Assembly (NCBI GenBank): GCA_030761205.1
Contig: JAULJL010000028.1
Coordinates: forward strand, 17,411,001 to 17,475,000
Length of the DNA stretch: 64,000 nt
From: Fremontodendron californicum
Taxonomy: Eukaryota; Streptophyta; Magnoliopsida; Malvales; Malvaceae
Direction of reading: 5' to 3'
This document shows positions 35,283-47,938 of this stretch, one piece after another. The translations under genes were made by a program, and so were the position numbers. Position 1 is the stretch's first letter; every line of letters starts with the position of its first letter. The notes below the pieces were generated by a model that searched no databases, had not been told where the DNA came from, and worked only from the letters and a program-made list of their open reading frames with translations.

Positions 35283-36238
35283 ATTTAGAGAGTCAGGCCT
35301 AGAATTAGTCTTGTGTTATCAAAGTATCAGTTTTGTTGGTTTAATTGGTATTTAATTTTAATTCTCATATTTTTAAAATAATAACGAGAATTTTGAAAAT
35401 AATAAAATGTTTTAAATATGTCCATCTTCATATGCATGCATATTATTATTTGTTCTCTGGTTACTTTGTTGCGTATATTTTTGCTTGAATGATGCTTTAC
35501 ATTGTTTGATTTTAGTGGGGTATTTAGAATAAGAGGTGTAGAATAGGTGGTGACAGGTTTGTTTTGTTCCTCCGCACACACTATATTTGCATTTCCATAA
35601 CATGAACTCTCTACCCGGGTTTCGTCCTTTTAAGTGGGAGTAAAGTAACTATGCCTTCGTGATGATCCTCCGTATGGGCTAGTGAAACACTTCCGGAGTA
35701 TAAAATACCTAATGCCTTCGTGATAATCCTCCATACAGGCATAGGAAAATATACTCTAACGAATTGAACCCGCTTTTATCGGGGTGCCTTACTAGCCTTC
35801 ACAGGCGACAGTGAGGAACACTTCGGGGCCTTAGAACCGATTCACTTTCATATAGTGAACCTAGGCGAAGCCATGCCGGATTTCTGTTAGATACCTGAAG
35901 TTTAAGAACACATGGAGGAACATTTTCAACCTTTTACCATCTTTCTATATGTTAGATTTTACAAATTTGGTGATGATGAACGAACATCATATCGCTCGTA
36001 ATAAATTTTTTATTTTGTCCCAAGGCGTCATAATGCCAAAGCTCTGTTAAAAATTTTTGAGAGATTTTTTTTTAAAAAAAAAGCATGTTGTTATTTATGT
36101 TTTATTTGTGAATTCATTTCTTTACTAATCTATTTCTTTTTGTTTTCTTTTCTTTGACATGCATCATACACTTGGAGTTTATTGGCCTCGGGATAGTCAT
36201 CAACCCAAAGGACTTTCATGGAGTGTTAGGTTATTTCA
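35283..36238 (+). other. 5' leader of element B, no gene
   Basis: Collinear in part with the leader of element A (reverse orientation, about 12000-12980), including the pair of segments at 35640-35760 with GCCTTCGTGATGATCCTCC and GCCTTCGTGATAATCCTCC. Ogre leaders are long; no ORF here has recognisable features. Confidence 0.7.
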
Positions 36239-37928
36239 GTGATAGAAGAGCATGCAGTAGTCAGGGCACATTCAGAAAAAGATCAGAGGGAGGATGGTGA
36301 TTGCCTGAAGAAAGATTATGTGTCAGTATTGCCGGAAAAGGTCAAAGTGGATTCTAGACAGAATAATCTCCAAGGGTTAGCCGACATTTGCATTCAATGG
36401 AATGTATCAGAGAACGAAGCCTTCACTCATAAATATGGAGATATAGCACTCTTAATTCCGATTTGGGTCAATAGTGGGTTGATTCAGGCTATGGTACGGT
36501 TTTGGAATCCTGCTTATAGATGTTTTACTTTTAACAAGGAGGATATGACCCCACTGATTGAAGAATATTCAGCACTATTACGTATTGAATGTCCTAATCC
36601 TAATCGGGTATATTTGAATGAAGTGAAACCTTCACGTTTTAAGAGGAAAGTGGCTAGGATCACAGGAATGGATACAACATGGGTTGAGAGTCATGTGGAT
36701 ACAAAGCAAAAAAAATGGATGCATTCCGTGGGAAACTCTTCGACAATTGATATTGGGTTATTCCGACAAAGAAAAAGCCAGGGACATCTTCGCTCTAGCC
36801 ATCTACAGATTAATCATATTCCCGAAGATATTGGGTCATGTGGATATAGTCGTGTTTGATTTCTTTGAAAAGTTGCAACAGAAGATCAACCCATCTCCGG
36901 TCATCCTAGCTGAAACTATCCGATCTTTGAATTTTTGCAAAAGAGAAAGACAAGGGAGAATCAAGGGGTCTGTACAACTCCTTTATATTTGGATTCAAAG
37001 TCACTTTTGGAAGATAGAAAAGGTTTCCTTCAAACCGTACATGAAGTCTTTAGTTTCGATTAAGGAATTCTTTCAAAATGACTGGCCTGAAGATGGGGAT
37101 GAAGAGAAATGGGTTAACATGTTCCGAAATCTAAAAGGGGAGATGGTGACTTGGAGAGCTCCATGGATGGTTCCTATGCCAATTATGTACAAATGTGGGG
37201 ACAATTTGGGAGTTCCACTACTTGAAATTTGGGGATCTATGAGTTATGTGCCTCTGTTGGTACAAAGACAGGTTGAGTCTCAGTAATTCACACTCGTGAC
37301 TCATAAGCTAGGATCATCAGAGTTCACTTATGGAGAAGAAGGATATTCTAGAAAGGTGCGGGCAACGATTGAAGCATGGAAGAAAACTCTCCGGATAAAA
37401 GTGGCCAGATATGCCGACATCGTCACACATGATTACCTGGTATGGAGGTAATTAAGGGTTAATGATAGGCTGTTGACATCAGATGGGGAAGAGGTCCAGT
37501 TCATGAATTCGCCACCGAGGGAAATGCCATCAGAGTTAGAAATCGCAAAGGCAGAATTTGAAAAAGAAAAGGCCCAGATGAGCAAGGAGATTGCCCGACT
37601 ACAAGAAGAGCTTGAGGACATGAAAAATAGGGAATCAGCTCAAGAAAGAGAAAAGGAAAGGATCAAGAGAGAAAAGGACACTGCTAAGGGCAATCTTCGA
37701 GAATTACATTTGGAGAACAAGAGGTTCCGCTTTGAGCTCAGATTTGAGGGGACCCTCAAACTTCCGGGAAATGGGAGCATGAGGTCTAAAACCTCACGAA
37801 GGAGAATACCTACTGGAAAGAGAGAGCGAAGCATGAGGAAGCCCGAGCCAATCAACTGGAGAAGCAAGCTAAGGAAAGCTTACACGGTGATGCTTCTGCT
37901 GACACGTCAAGGGGCCGTGAACAAGTAG
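36239..37928 (+). pseudogene. Ogre ORF1 of element B, broken
   Basis: Ogre elements carry an extra gene of unknown function between leader and gag. Here 36239-36859 and, after a frame change near 36700, 36684-37286 encode a globular part (FWNPAYRCFTFNKEDMTPLI, then VTWRAPWMVPMP and LLEIWGSMSYVPLLV). The first block recalls plant-mobile-domain/DUF7745-like proteins; this is a resemblance only. Stops near 37285 and 37450 follow, with homologous sequence continuing (YLVWR). The last part, 37473-37928, is a charged coiled coil (ELEIAKAEFEKEKAQMSKEI) that goes out of frame near 37740. The minus-strand remnant at 61260-64000 is the same gene. Confidence 0.82.
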
Positions 37929-38608
37929 GGGTCAGATTGAAGAGCAAGGCAATCAAAAGGAGACTGTGAAAGAAAGTCCAAGATCCGAGGAAGTCACTGT
38001 AGGACTAATTTTGTAATAGCACTTTGGAAGGCGAATTATGGACTTATCTTAGGTAGTGATCTTTTTATTCTACCTGTGATGTATTTAGTTCTAGGAAATC
38101 AATGAAAGACTATTCGATTGAAATTATCCCGGGGCCAATACATTCAAATGTATTCATATTTTATATATTTTGTTTGTTCATTTGTACATTTTCTCATATT
38201 TATAATCATTCATTTTTGAAATTCATTTATGTTCATACACGTAACCACTTATTTATTCCTTTTACTTGTTCATTCATTCATATTCATATTCATACACTTA
38301 ACCACTTATTTATTCCTTTTACTTGTTCATTCATTCATATTCATACACTTAACCACTTATTTGTTCATTTCGCTTGTTCATTCATTTATTCTTTCATATT
38401 TATATACGTAGTCATGTACTTATTTATTTTATTTGATTCATTCATTCACATTTAGTCATTCATTTATTCATTCATTTTTATAAAACATAAAAAAGGATGT
38501 GTCAATAAATTCTAGTTCATGGTTTTCAATACTAAAGGTACAATTGGTCGCACTCAAAAAGAATTGGATTTTTGACACCCTTACAATACTCGATCTCAAG
38601 CCAGAGCT
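37929..38608 (+). other. Spacer between ORF1 and gag of element B
   Basis: Untranslated. From about 38150 to 38480 it is low-complexity TTCATTCATATTCATA sequence with about three imperfect tandem copies of a unit holding AACCACTTATTTATTCC. The 117-aa ORF at 38102-38455 reads through these repeats and is not a gene. Confidence 0.7.
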
Positions 38609-40327
38609 ATGGAAAACGACCAGCTTGCTAGAATTGAAAGAATGGAAAGAACTCAAAGTGAACTGCAGGAACAGTTAGCTAAATCTCAGGTTGAGTCTCG
38701 AGAACAAATGACTAAACTCATGGAAATGATGAGTGCCATGATGAAACAAAAAGGGTCGGGAGAGAATTCGGTCACCGGGAAAAGAGTGGTAGTTGAAGAG
38801 GATCAACCTGAAAACATACAGCAAAAAGGCCAAGAGGTGCCAATTGGGGCAGCCTCCTATGTTTATATCCAGCCAGCTGTTGAGACACAGAACTATGTTC
38901 CCGGAAAGGGTAATATGGGAGCTGACCCAAATGATGTTAACGTTCCAGACTTTGAGGAACTAGCTAAAAAGGAAAAGCAAAGATGACTGAGCTGAAGAGG
39001 GTCGAAATGGCAGAATCACAAAAAAAAAATATCAACTGCTGGAGGAGAGGCTGAGGGCCGTTGAAGGGGCGGAGTTATTTGGCAATCTAGATGCCAAAGA
39101 GCTGAGCTTAGTACACGATTTAGTAATTCCCCCAAAGTTCAAAGTACCAGACTTTGAAAAATATAATGGGACTACCAACCCATCAGCACATCTGATCATG
39201 TACTGCAGAAGAATGATGGGGCACGATGATAATGAGAAACTGCTTATCCATTATTTCTAAGATAGCTTGACAGGGTTTGCAACCCGATGGTATAACCAAC
39301 TGAGTTGTACCAAGATTCGTTCATGGACGGATTTAGTCAGGGATTTCATGGAATATTATAAGCATGTATCTGATATGGAAGGATCTAGCCACACAAGTGC
39401 AACCCCCTTTAACTAGCAAAGAAACTACAGTGCTTTTCATCAATACCCTGAAAGCACCCTATTATGATAAATTGGTGGGGAGTGCCACCAAGGACTTTGC
39501 AAACATGGTAATATCTGGGGAGATGATAGAGTCGGCCATTAAGAATGGGAAAATGGAAGGGGAGAGCCTTCTACTCCGAAAAAGGTATTCTCTGCCAGGA
39601 AGAAAAAGAGACCCATGCAGTTGGTATCAAGCAATACCTATATGTACCTCCCACACCACATACACCACCAAGACCCTATACTCCTACCACATCTTATACA
39701 CCTCCTACACCCTACACACCTTATCCGGGGTATAATCCTTATTACCTCAATGTGAACCACCTTACCCAAAAACCCTTCCCTTATACCAATATACCACAAC
39801 AGTAGTTTCCGACTAGCATATCCCCACAGATAAACCTTCCTCGAAACACTATCTCAAACACTCAAGGAGTCGAGCGCAATGACCAACGTTCACTAAGGAA
39901 CGATCAAAAACCCCAATTTGATCTGATTCCTACCACCTATGGTGAGCTATATCCCCAACTGTTGCAGGGTCAACTTGTTGCACCCGTGTACCTCAAACCT
40001 CTGACACCACCATATCCAAGGTGGTACAATGCAAATACTAACTGCGAATACCGCGAAGGAATTCAAAGACATTCGACTGAAGATTGCCTGGCCTTTAAAA
40101 AGAAAGTACAAAGCTTTATCAACGCCGGAGTTGTGACGTTTGGGGCAAAGAATGGGTCGAATATAGCGGGGAACCTATTGCCAGATCATGTAGAGAATCG
40201 GGTAAATTCAGTATGGATAGGGGAAGTCAGAAGGGTGAAAAGAGATGACAGGGAAGTCAAGACTCCAATGTTGACAGTGTGGGTCGAGATGGTAAGACAG
40301 GATTGGTGGGAGATGTTGACAGTTTAA
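38609..40327 (+). pseudogene. gag: gag of element B, frameshifted
   Basis: The ATG at 38609 opens a coiled coil (LARIERMERTQSELQEQLAK) very like the start of the 471-aa Gag of element A. The frame breaks near 38985, but the Gag domain is readable after it (LVIPPKFKVPDFEKYNGTTN, RWYNQL, then FINTLKAPYYDKLVGSATKD at 39440-39500), with a stop near 39258 and another frame change near 39360. A Pro/Tyr/Thr-rich linker follows (39640-39805, stop near 39804), then QLVAPVYLKPLTPPYPRWY and a knuckle-like CEYREGIQRHSTEDC. It ends at 40327, where the overlapping frame toward protease begins. Confidence 0.9.
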
Positions 40328-41975
40328 AAATGGTCGCAAAGAGAGTGCAGAATTGGTGCCCGTTTCATAAGTATGGAGGTCATATCATACGGGACTACGG
40401 GGACTTTCTAGCTAAAGTCCAAAAGATGATGGATGATGGGGAGGCCCAATTTTATGAGGAGGTAGAGGAGGAAATAGATGTTATTGAGAATGCAGCTGGC
40501 TACGGGATAAGAAGACCCTTGATCATCTATTATGATGAACTACAGGAGAAAGTCATTCCAGTCATTGAGGAAAATGTGCCTAAGTTAATCATTGATTTGC
40601 CTGTTTCCTTTTCGTACAAGGAAAACAAAGCTGCACCATGGAAATATGACTGCAGCATGGTTATACATGGGTCTTCGAGTCAGCAAGATATCACAGGTGT
40701 GGGGCACTTAACACGAAGTGGAAGGTGTTATGCTCCTGAGGGTGTTGAACAAGGGTTAACAGGAAAAGATAGAGGAACAAACAAAAGGAAGAAAGCAGCT
40801 GAACCAATCCATATTGAGATGGATTTGTCAAAAAAACTAGAAAGGGGGTCAGCTCGGGTAAATAGAATAAAAGAGTCGGTGAATGAGAAGGAAGCCTGCG
40901 AGTTCTTAAAATTCATAAAGCATAGTGAGTATAGCATGGTTGAGAAACTGCAACATCAACCAGGTAGAATTTCAATCTTATCTTTGTTTTTGAATTCGGA
41001 GCCATACAAAAATGCCCTGTTGAGAGTGTTGAATCAGGCATATGTGGCTAAAAATATATCGGTAGAAAAATTAGAGAGGCTGGTAAGAAATATCGTGGCA
41101 GACGACCATATATATTTCAGTTATGAGGAAATACAACCCAATGGTATTGGGTCAACAAAGGCTCTCCACATAACTACCACTTGTAAGGGGCACATATTAC
41201 CAATGGTCCTTTTGGATAATGGTTCTTCATTAAATCTGATGCCCTTAGCAACCCTGTCCAAATTGCTAGTGGATATTTCTTATATGCTGCCAAGCTACAC
41301 GGTGGTCAGAGCCTTTGATGGTACCAGGAGATATATAATGGGAACTATTAAGGTTCCTCTGGAGATAGGCCCATGCACATATACAGTGAATTTTCAGGTC
41401 ATGGATATTAATCCGTCCTATAATTGCCTGTTGGGAAGGCCGTGGATACATTCAACTGTACCCAAGGCTGTCCAAGAACACAAGGCTGGGGGTAAGAACT
41501 ACCATGGGAAAAGGCTGCAGGGCTGGAAAAGGTCTCAGAAAATATCTTCAGGGATGGCTCGAGCAATGGAAGTAATGAAAAAGAAAGACTGGTTTGGCCT
41601 GGGGTATCTTCCGAAGGCCTATGAGAAAAGAAAACAAGTTGAAAGGACCCGACAAAGAAGGATGGCCCGTCTTGCGGGTATGGATATTGAATGGGATCCT
41701 ATGATATTCTCACCTATCCTTCACAGTTTTCTCTCAGTCGGTTCTCTGTTCGGAGAAAAGAATTCTGATGATGTGCTCGTAATAATCGCGCAAGCCTTCG
41801 AGAGATTCCAGGTGAATAGGGATGGCCAGATGTATGATATGGAGATCTGCACGACTGGGGAAGAAAGATTTGAAAGAGAGAATGCTAACTGGATAGTGCG
41901 ACCTTGTCCACCAGGATATAGACTGACCAATTGGAGTGCAACCGAGCTACCCATAGTTTTTAGGTCTATTCCAAC
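40279..41975 (+). pseudogene. Protease region of element B (exon 1 of pol)
   Basis: Open frame of 566 codons overlapping the end of gag. The linker (PAWKYDC-like, about 40620-40660) is followed by the aspartic protease at about 41150-41450: VLLDNGSSLNLMPL and NCLLGRPWIH. After GRPWIHS a stretch of roughly 110-130 codons present in remnant 2 (23550-23790) is missing, and the next codons are read in the wrong frame before returning to the normal one at SSGMARAMEV. A FGLGY block and CPPGYRL follow. The frame reaches the splice donor after RSIPT. The open frame hides a damaged protein, so I call it a pseudogene. Confidence 0.85.
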
Positions 41976-42189
41976 GTAATGCTTTTAAACAAATCTTAAA
42001 TATCTTTGCCCGAAGATATTAAAAATTTCTTTTGTAATGGGGTTTTGTCTAAAACTTTTCATCCAATAAATAACAAACATGATGCATTTCCTTCATATTG
42101 ATGTGTCTATATTCTTTCATTTATGCTATTTATTTTGCTTCGATTGTATATATGTTTTCCAATATTGTTTCTTCCCCACCTATTTACAG
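41976..42189 (+). other. Ogre intron in element B (214 bp)
   Basis: Donor GTAATG at 41976, acceptor TTTACAG ending at 42189, T-rich before the acceptor; same position as 24273-24490. Just after the acceptor B has lost one base relative to remnant 2 (TGTAGGAT versus TGTACGGAT), so in B splicing no longer joins the frames. Confidence 0.83.
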
Positions 42190-43540
42190 GTGTAGGATAC
42201 GGAATATGAGGACCTTCCTTTCAGTGATTCTGAAATTGATTTTGAGAGGCCCATTTGCACGGGTAATTTTGAGGTCGACGAAGATATTGAGGATTATGGT
42301 CTACCTCCGGACTTATTAATAAAAATAGAACAAGAAAAACAAGTACTTCTTCATGAGGAGCTATTGGAATTGCTGAATTTGGGAAGTAGTGAGGAGATAA
42401 AAGAGGTTAAAATCAGGACTACATTGTCGTAATCATTAAAGGGTGAATTGATAGCCTTGCTCCGGGAATATGTAGATGTATTTGCACGGTCATACCAAGA
42501 CATGTTGGGTTTGGATCCAGACATTATGGTACATAAGCTCCCTTTAAGGCCAGAGTGCAAGCCAATCCAACAAAAATTGAGAAGAATGAGGTCGGACATG
42601 CTGTTAAAGGTAAAAGAGGAGGTGAAGAGGCAGTTTGATGCTGGATTCTTAGAGGCGGCAAACATTGTTCCAGTACCAAAGAAGGATGGCAAGGTGCGTA
42701 TGTGTGTCGATTATCGAGATTTGAACAAGGCCAGTCCCAAAGATAATTTCCCTTTGCCTCACATTGATACTTTGGTAGATAATACAGTGAAGAGTTCCTG
42801 GTTTTCTTTCATGGATGGATTCTCGGGATATAATCAGATTAAGATGGCACTGGAAGATATGGAGAAAACCATATTTGTTACAATATGGGGAACATTCTGC
42901 TACAAGGTAATGTCGTTTGGGTTGAAGAATGCTGGGGCAACGTATTAGAGAGCAATGGTGACCTTGTTTCATGACATGATGCATAAGGGAATTGAGGTTT
43001 ACGTTGATGATATGATTGCAAAGTCACAAGGAGAAGAGGAGCATATTGCGAATCTTAGGAAACTCTTTGAAAGACTAAGAAAGTTTCAACTCAAGCTAAA
43101 CCCGAGAAAATGCACTTTTGGAGCCACTTCGGGGAAATTGTTGGGTTTTGTTGTTAGCAAAAGGGGAATTGAGATTGATCCGAATAAAGTGGAGGCCATC
43201 CAGAATTTGCCACCTCCACGTACTCAAAAATAAGTAAGAGTTTTTTGGGGAGATTGAATTACATTGCTCGGTTTATTTCTCAGTTAACTGATAAATGTGA
43301 TCTAATATTCAAGTTACTTCAAAAACGTGATCCAGGAGAGTGGGATAAGGGTGTCAGTTTGCTTTTGAAAAGGTTAAACATTATCTATCAAACCCAGCAG
43401 TATTAATGCCACCAGCTCCGGATAAATCGATGATATTGTATCTATCAGTATTTGAGAGATCCATGGGTTGTGTTCTGGGGCAGCTTGATGAGATTGGAAA
43501 GAAAGAATAGGCAGTTTACTACCTCAGCAAGAAGTTCACA
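42190..43540 (+). pseudogene. Reverse transcriptase and start of RNase H of element B
   Basis: RT motifs are clear: VPKKDGKVRMCVDYRDLNKA, FSFMDGFSGYNQI (first catalytic Asp, codon about 42814) and YVDDM (43000-43011), so the active-site residues survive here. Then come LLGFVVSKRGIEIDPNKV and FLGRLNY-like sequence. Stops lie at about 42431, 42946 and 43231, with a frame change near 43235 and another near 43350; RNase H begins at about 43430 (DKSMILYLSVFERSMGCVLG). Confidence 0.9.
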
Positions 43541-44235
43541 GATTATGAGTAGAAATATTCGTCGATAGAAAAGTTTTGTTGTGCCTTAGCTTGGACTGCT
43601 CGAAGACTCAGACAATACATGCTGTACCACACGATATGGTTGATCGCCAAGCTAGATCCGATCAAGTACATGTTGGAAGCACCTTCTTTGTCAGGGGGGA
43701 TGGCAAGATGGCAGGTTTTGTTGTCAGAGTATGACATTGTATATGTAAGTCAAAAGGCTATCAAGAGCTGTGCGATGGCTGAATGTTTAGCAAGTCCGCC
43801 AGTGAAAGATTATAAGCCGTTGAAATTTGATTTCCCAGATGAAGATTTGATGTATGTTTCGCAAGCGGATGAGGTTCCCTTGAAGAAGAAAGTATGGAAG
43901 ATATACTTTGATGGGGTATCTAATGCCATGGGGAACGAAATCGGTGCAGTGCTCAATCCACAGAAGAAGATTATTATCCTTACACCGCCAGATTAGATTT
44001 TGATTGTACAAACAATACTGGAGAGAATGAGGCATGTACTATGGGCCTTCGTGCTGCCGTAGACAGAAAGATCAAGAAACTGGAGGTTTCTGGAGACTCG
44101 GCCTTAGTGATATACCAGTTACGGGGAGAATGGGAAACCCGAGATAAAAAGCTAATTCGATACCAATAACTCATACTGAGTTTATTAGAGGAGTTTGAAG
44201 AAGTAAGTTTCAATTACTTCCCCCGAGAAGAAAAC
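43541..44235 (+). pseudogene. RNase H end and second (archaeal-type) RNase H of element B
   Basis: Bases 43541-43760 finish the first RNase H (MLYHTIWLIAKLDPIKYMLE), with a stop just before. From about 43890 a second RNase H is visible: WKIYFDGVSNAMGNEIGAVL, an EACTMGLRAAVDRKIKKLE segment (about 44028-44085), and GDSALVIYQ with its Asp kept (about 44096). Stops at 43994 and 44167 and a short damaged piece near 44000 break it. An additional RNase H between RNase H and integrase is known for the Tat lineage. Confidence 0.85.
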
Positions 44236-45608
44236 CGGATGGCGGATGCTCTGGCTACTTTGTCATCAATGTTTAAAGTGAATGAAGGGGCGAAAGTTTT
44301 GCCGATCAAAATGAGCATATATGAGTCTTCTGCCCACTGCTTGAGTATCGAAGAAGAAGCGGATGGTCTCCCGTGGTATATGACGTCTTGTAGTACATCA
44401 AGATCAACAGTATCCAGAACAAGCAACAAAAAATGACTAGAGGACTCTGAGAAGGTTAGCAATTGGTTTTGTTCTAGACAGCGAGATTCTCTACAAGAAA
44501 GGGAAAGATCAAGTCCTACTGAGATGTGTCGAGTCTGCTGAAGCTCAAAGAATCGTAGAGGAAGTCCATGAAGGGATATGTGGCACCCATGCTAATGGTC
44601 ACATGCTTGCCAAGCAGATTATGAGGGCAGGATATGATGGAAGGAGATTGTATTAGTTATTCTCGGAAATATCATAAATGCCAGATCTATGCAGATAAGA
44701 TTCATGTGCCGCCATCGCCATTGCATGTCATGATCGCACCATGGCCATTTTCAATGTGGGGAATGGATATGATTGGGCCTATTACCATGAAAGCTTCAAA
44801 TGGATATCGTTTCATCCTGGTGGCCATAGACTATTTCACAAAGTGGGTGGAAGCTGCTTCTTATACGAATGTAACGAAGACGGTGGTATGCAGATTTGTT
44901 AAGAAGGAAATCATATGCTGATATGGATTGCCAGCAAGAATTATTTCAGATAATACTCTCAATGTGAATAATAAGATGATGAGAGAGGTATGTACTCAGT
45001 TCGAGATCACGCATCACAATTCGGCACCTTATCGTCCGAAAATGAGTGGGGCAGTAGAAGCAGCCAACAAAAACATCAAGAAGATTATTGACAAGATGAC
45101 TGGTATGTACAAGGATTGGCATGAGATCTTGCCCTTTGCTCTTCACGCATATCGCACTTCGATTCGCACATCAACAGGGGCAACGTCGTTTTCTTTGGTA
45201 TATGGTATGGAAGTAGTGTTACCTATTGAAGTTGAGATTCCTTCACTTCGGGTTTTGATGGAGGTTGGCCTAGAAGAGGCAGAATGGGTTAGAGCTCATT
45301 ATGAACAGCTGAATCTCATCGAAGAGAAAAGATTGAAGGCAATTTGTCATGGGCAGATGTATCAGAAAAGGATGATTCAAGCCCATAACAAGAAGGTTCA
45401 ACCCAGACAGTTCCGAGAAGGAGAGTTGGTACTGAGGAAAATTCTCCACATAGTGAAGGATCCGCGAAGAAAATAGGCTTCAAATTGGGAAGGACCCTAT
45501 GTGGTAAAAATAGCTTTTTCTGGAGGAGCATTGATTCTAACTCGGATAGACGGGGATGGTTTTAGACATCCTGTGAATGCTGATGAACTAAAGAAGTATT
45601 ATGCTTAA
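44236..45608 (+). pseudogene. Integrase of element B, broken
   Basis: The region before the Zn-binding domain (SMFKVNEGAK) carries a frameshift near 44390. The Zn-binding region (44560-44690) is rearranged: a short deletion joins MRAGY to a GDCISYS-like segment. The catalytic core lies at 44750-45090, with D in WGMDMIGPI, D in IISDN and E in AVEAANK, and a TGA at about 44922 between the first two. The C-terminal domain (GPYVVKIAF) ends at 45608 after a TAG near 45474. Integrase would insert the cDNA; this copy cannot. Confidence 0.88.
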
Positions 45609-47069
45609 AAAAAAGTGTGCTGTTATGCACATGGGGATTCGAATGATTCCAAATGTAGAAATGGAAATTCTATATATCTATCTCCCATGAGAATTGCTTC
45701 TCAAAGAGAATATTCATGCTTGATATGACGAATGGCCATCTTTCACTAAAAAGAAATTATCCCTAGTCACCCCTTTGAGCCCTAGGAATTATTTTTTTTC
45801 GTTGAACCCTGATCAAGGATCACCCTCTACACTGGATGGCAAATACGAGGAAAAATAATCAAAATCATGGCAAAAAAAGAGAGCCATTGGAAAATGTGAA
45901 ATCAAAGAATGGCAAATGAAAGCCAGCAATAAAAAAAATAAAAAAAGTCCAAAAATGGGACAAATGTCTCGAGAATGAATTCTCCTCAGGAAATGATTTG
46001 GGCCTATTTTATCCTTTCCTTCTAAACCCGAACCTTGGCTTACATTACGTACTTTAAAAGTCCATTTTGATCAAGCATGGGTATTTAATTTGAAAGGTTT
46101 TTCTCAGAATTCATCCCATATTTTGAATTGACATTTTTACCTTGGAAGTATTCAGAATTCTCAAATGGATGATAAAAAAACAAAAAGAAAAAAAAAAGGA
46201 GAGGTTTAAGCCGAAAACCCGTAAAGGGCGACTTAATACCGAATGGGGGACACTTGAGTTGAAAACCCGCAAAGGGCGGCTCAAGTACTGATTAAGGTTT
46301 GAATCAATGCTTCATGTAAAGGGGGAGAAAGTATTTGAAAATCAGAGAAAAGGGAACAACTCAGTCTGACATAACTACGGAAGCCTAGGGATTACCCAAG
46401 TAAATTGACTGTTCAATAGAAATTTTAGATGATTTGAAAAAGCAAGGTCCAAGATATTCCGTATCCGGGGCATCAACAACCTATAACTTTACATTTGTTT
46501 CTTATATACTTGATATTCACTTTTACCATTTTAAGACATTTGTTGCAATAAATTCTTGTTATTCTTTTATGACATTGGCTTGTTTCATACTTTATTTCAT
46601 ACATTTTTTGAGATTGCATTTTGTTTGTTATTAAATTGAATGATGATTAGTAAACACAAATTTTTAAAATAAAAGGGAACTTAAAAGTATTACTATGGAA
46701 TAGATCTAAATCTTAGAAAAAGTTTGGAAACCACTAATCCTGATGGAAAATTCACCGAGTAAAGGAAAATAGTGAATGTGTTGGAGACTCAGCCATGAAG
46801 TCAGAAATTTGTGAATTTTAGCGGAGTCAGAAACTGGGACTGTTTGACAAATTATCTTGAGTAAAAGGTTCTTTAAGTAGGGCATCAGTGAACAATTGAA
46901 GGCTCCATCATGAAGTCGGATAATCTGTGAACCTCAAAGAAACAATGGATTAGAAATCATGGCATAATCATTTGACTGCATTCATCCTCAAGAAACATAT
47001 AATCATTTGCAAAGCATGTCATTCTCATCATTGCATTTAGCTAACATTGCAGGAATCAAGAAAACTTTG
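45609..47069 (+). other. 3' untranslated region of element B, first part
   Basis: No gene. Collinear with remnant 2 (27025-28569); same pieces, small indels. The short ORF at 46434-46634 has no recognisable features. Confidence 0.75.
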
Positions 47070-47284
47070 GCTTCCCAAATTGAACTCGTTCTGCTTCTCA
47101 AATGAGTCAAGCCTTGAGACCACCGTCGAGGTATTTCCTTTCGTTTTCAATCGAATTCATTCTGTTTTATCAAATGAGTCGAGCCTTGAGACCACCGTCG
47201 AGGTATTTCCTTTTGTTTTAAATCGAATTCATTCTATTTATCAAATGAGTAGAGCCTTGAGACCGTCGTCAAGGTATTTTAATC
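47070..47284 (+). repeat. ~71-bp tandem repeats in the element B 3' UTR
   Basis: About three units; CAAATGAGT recurs at 47099, 47171 and 47242. The same family is expanded to about six units at 28570-28993. The 81-aa ORF at 47047-47292 reads through these repeats and is not coding. Confidence 0.82.
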
Positions 47285-47722
47285 ACGGGTAAGACCTTCG
47301 GGCACCATTTTTAAGACCTTCAGGCAAAATTTTGCAAATCACGGGTAAGGCCTTTGGGCACCATTTTTAAAGACCTTCGATCACCATTTCTAAGATCTTC
47401 GGGCACCATTTTTAAGACCTTCGGGCATAATTTTGTAAATCACGGGTAAGGCTTTCGGGCACCATTTTTAAAGACCTTCGGACACCATTTTTAAGACCTT
47501 CGGGCATAATTTTGCAAATCATAGGTAAGGCCTTCGGGCACCATTTTTAAAGACCATCGGGCACCATTTTTAAGACCTCCGACATAATTTTTCATCACGG
47601 GTTAGGCCTCCGGGCACCATTTTTAAGACCTTCAGGCACCATTTTTTAGACCTCCGAGCACCATTTTTAAGACCTTCGGGCATCATTTTTAAGACCTTCG
47701 GGAATAATTTTTTCTTTTGAAA
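47285..47722 (+). repeat. ~27-bp tandem repeats in the element B 3' UTR
   Basis: Degenerate AAGACCTTCGGGCACCATTTTT units, reverse complement of the array in element A at 4006-5351. They lie between the 71-bp units and the polypurine tract. Remnant 2 lacks them because its sequence breaks off after the 71-bp units. Confidence 0.88.
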
Positions 47723-47922
47723 TCGAACTCGTTTCCTTAAGACGGGTCGGGCCTTAATTAGTGAGGGAATTCAATTTAAGGACAAAATCTTCAATTTACA
47801 GCTTTTTTAAAAAAAAAAAGGAAAAAAGAAAACTCCCTTTTCCTTTCCTTCATATATGATTTCACTAACCGTACAAAATTAGTGTTTGTTTATCTTTGCC
47901 TAATTCCTGATTCTCAGCAATA
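47723..47922 (+). other. Short spacer before the element B polypurine tract
   Basis: Matches element A 3642-4005 in reverse, including CTAATTGAGAATCAGG-like sequence and an A-rich tract near 47810. No gene. Confidence 0.6.
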
Positions 47923-47938
47923 GCCAAAGAGGGACAGT
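47923..47938 (+). other. Polypurine tract of element B
   Basis: GCCAAAGAGGGACAGT immediately before the 3' LTR start TGTAGACACC at 47939. Confidence 0.85.

Noticed and set aside
38102..38455. 117-codon ORF with apparent membrane-like stretches
   Set aside because: It reads through TTCATTCATA tandem repeats between ORF1 and gag.
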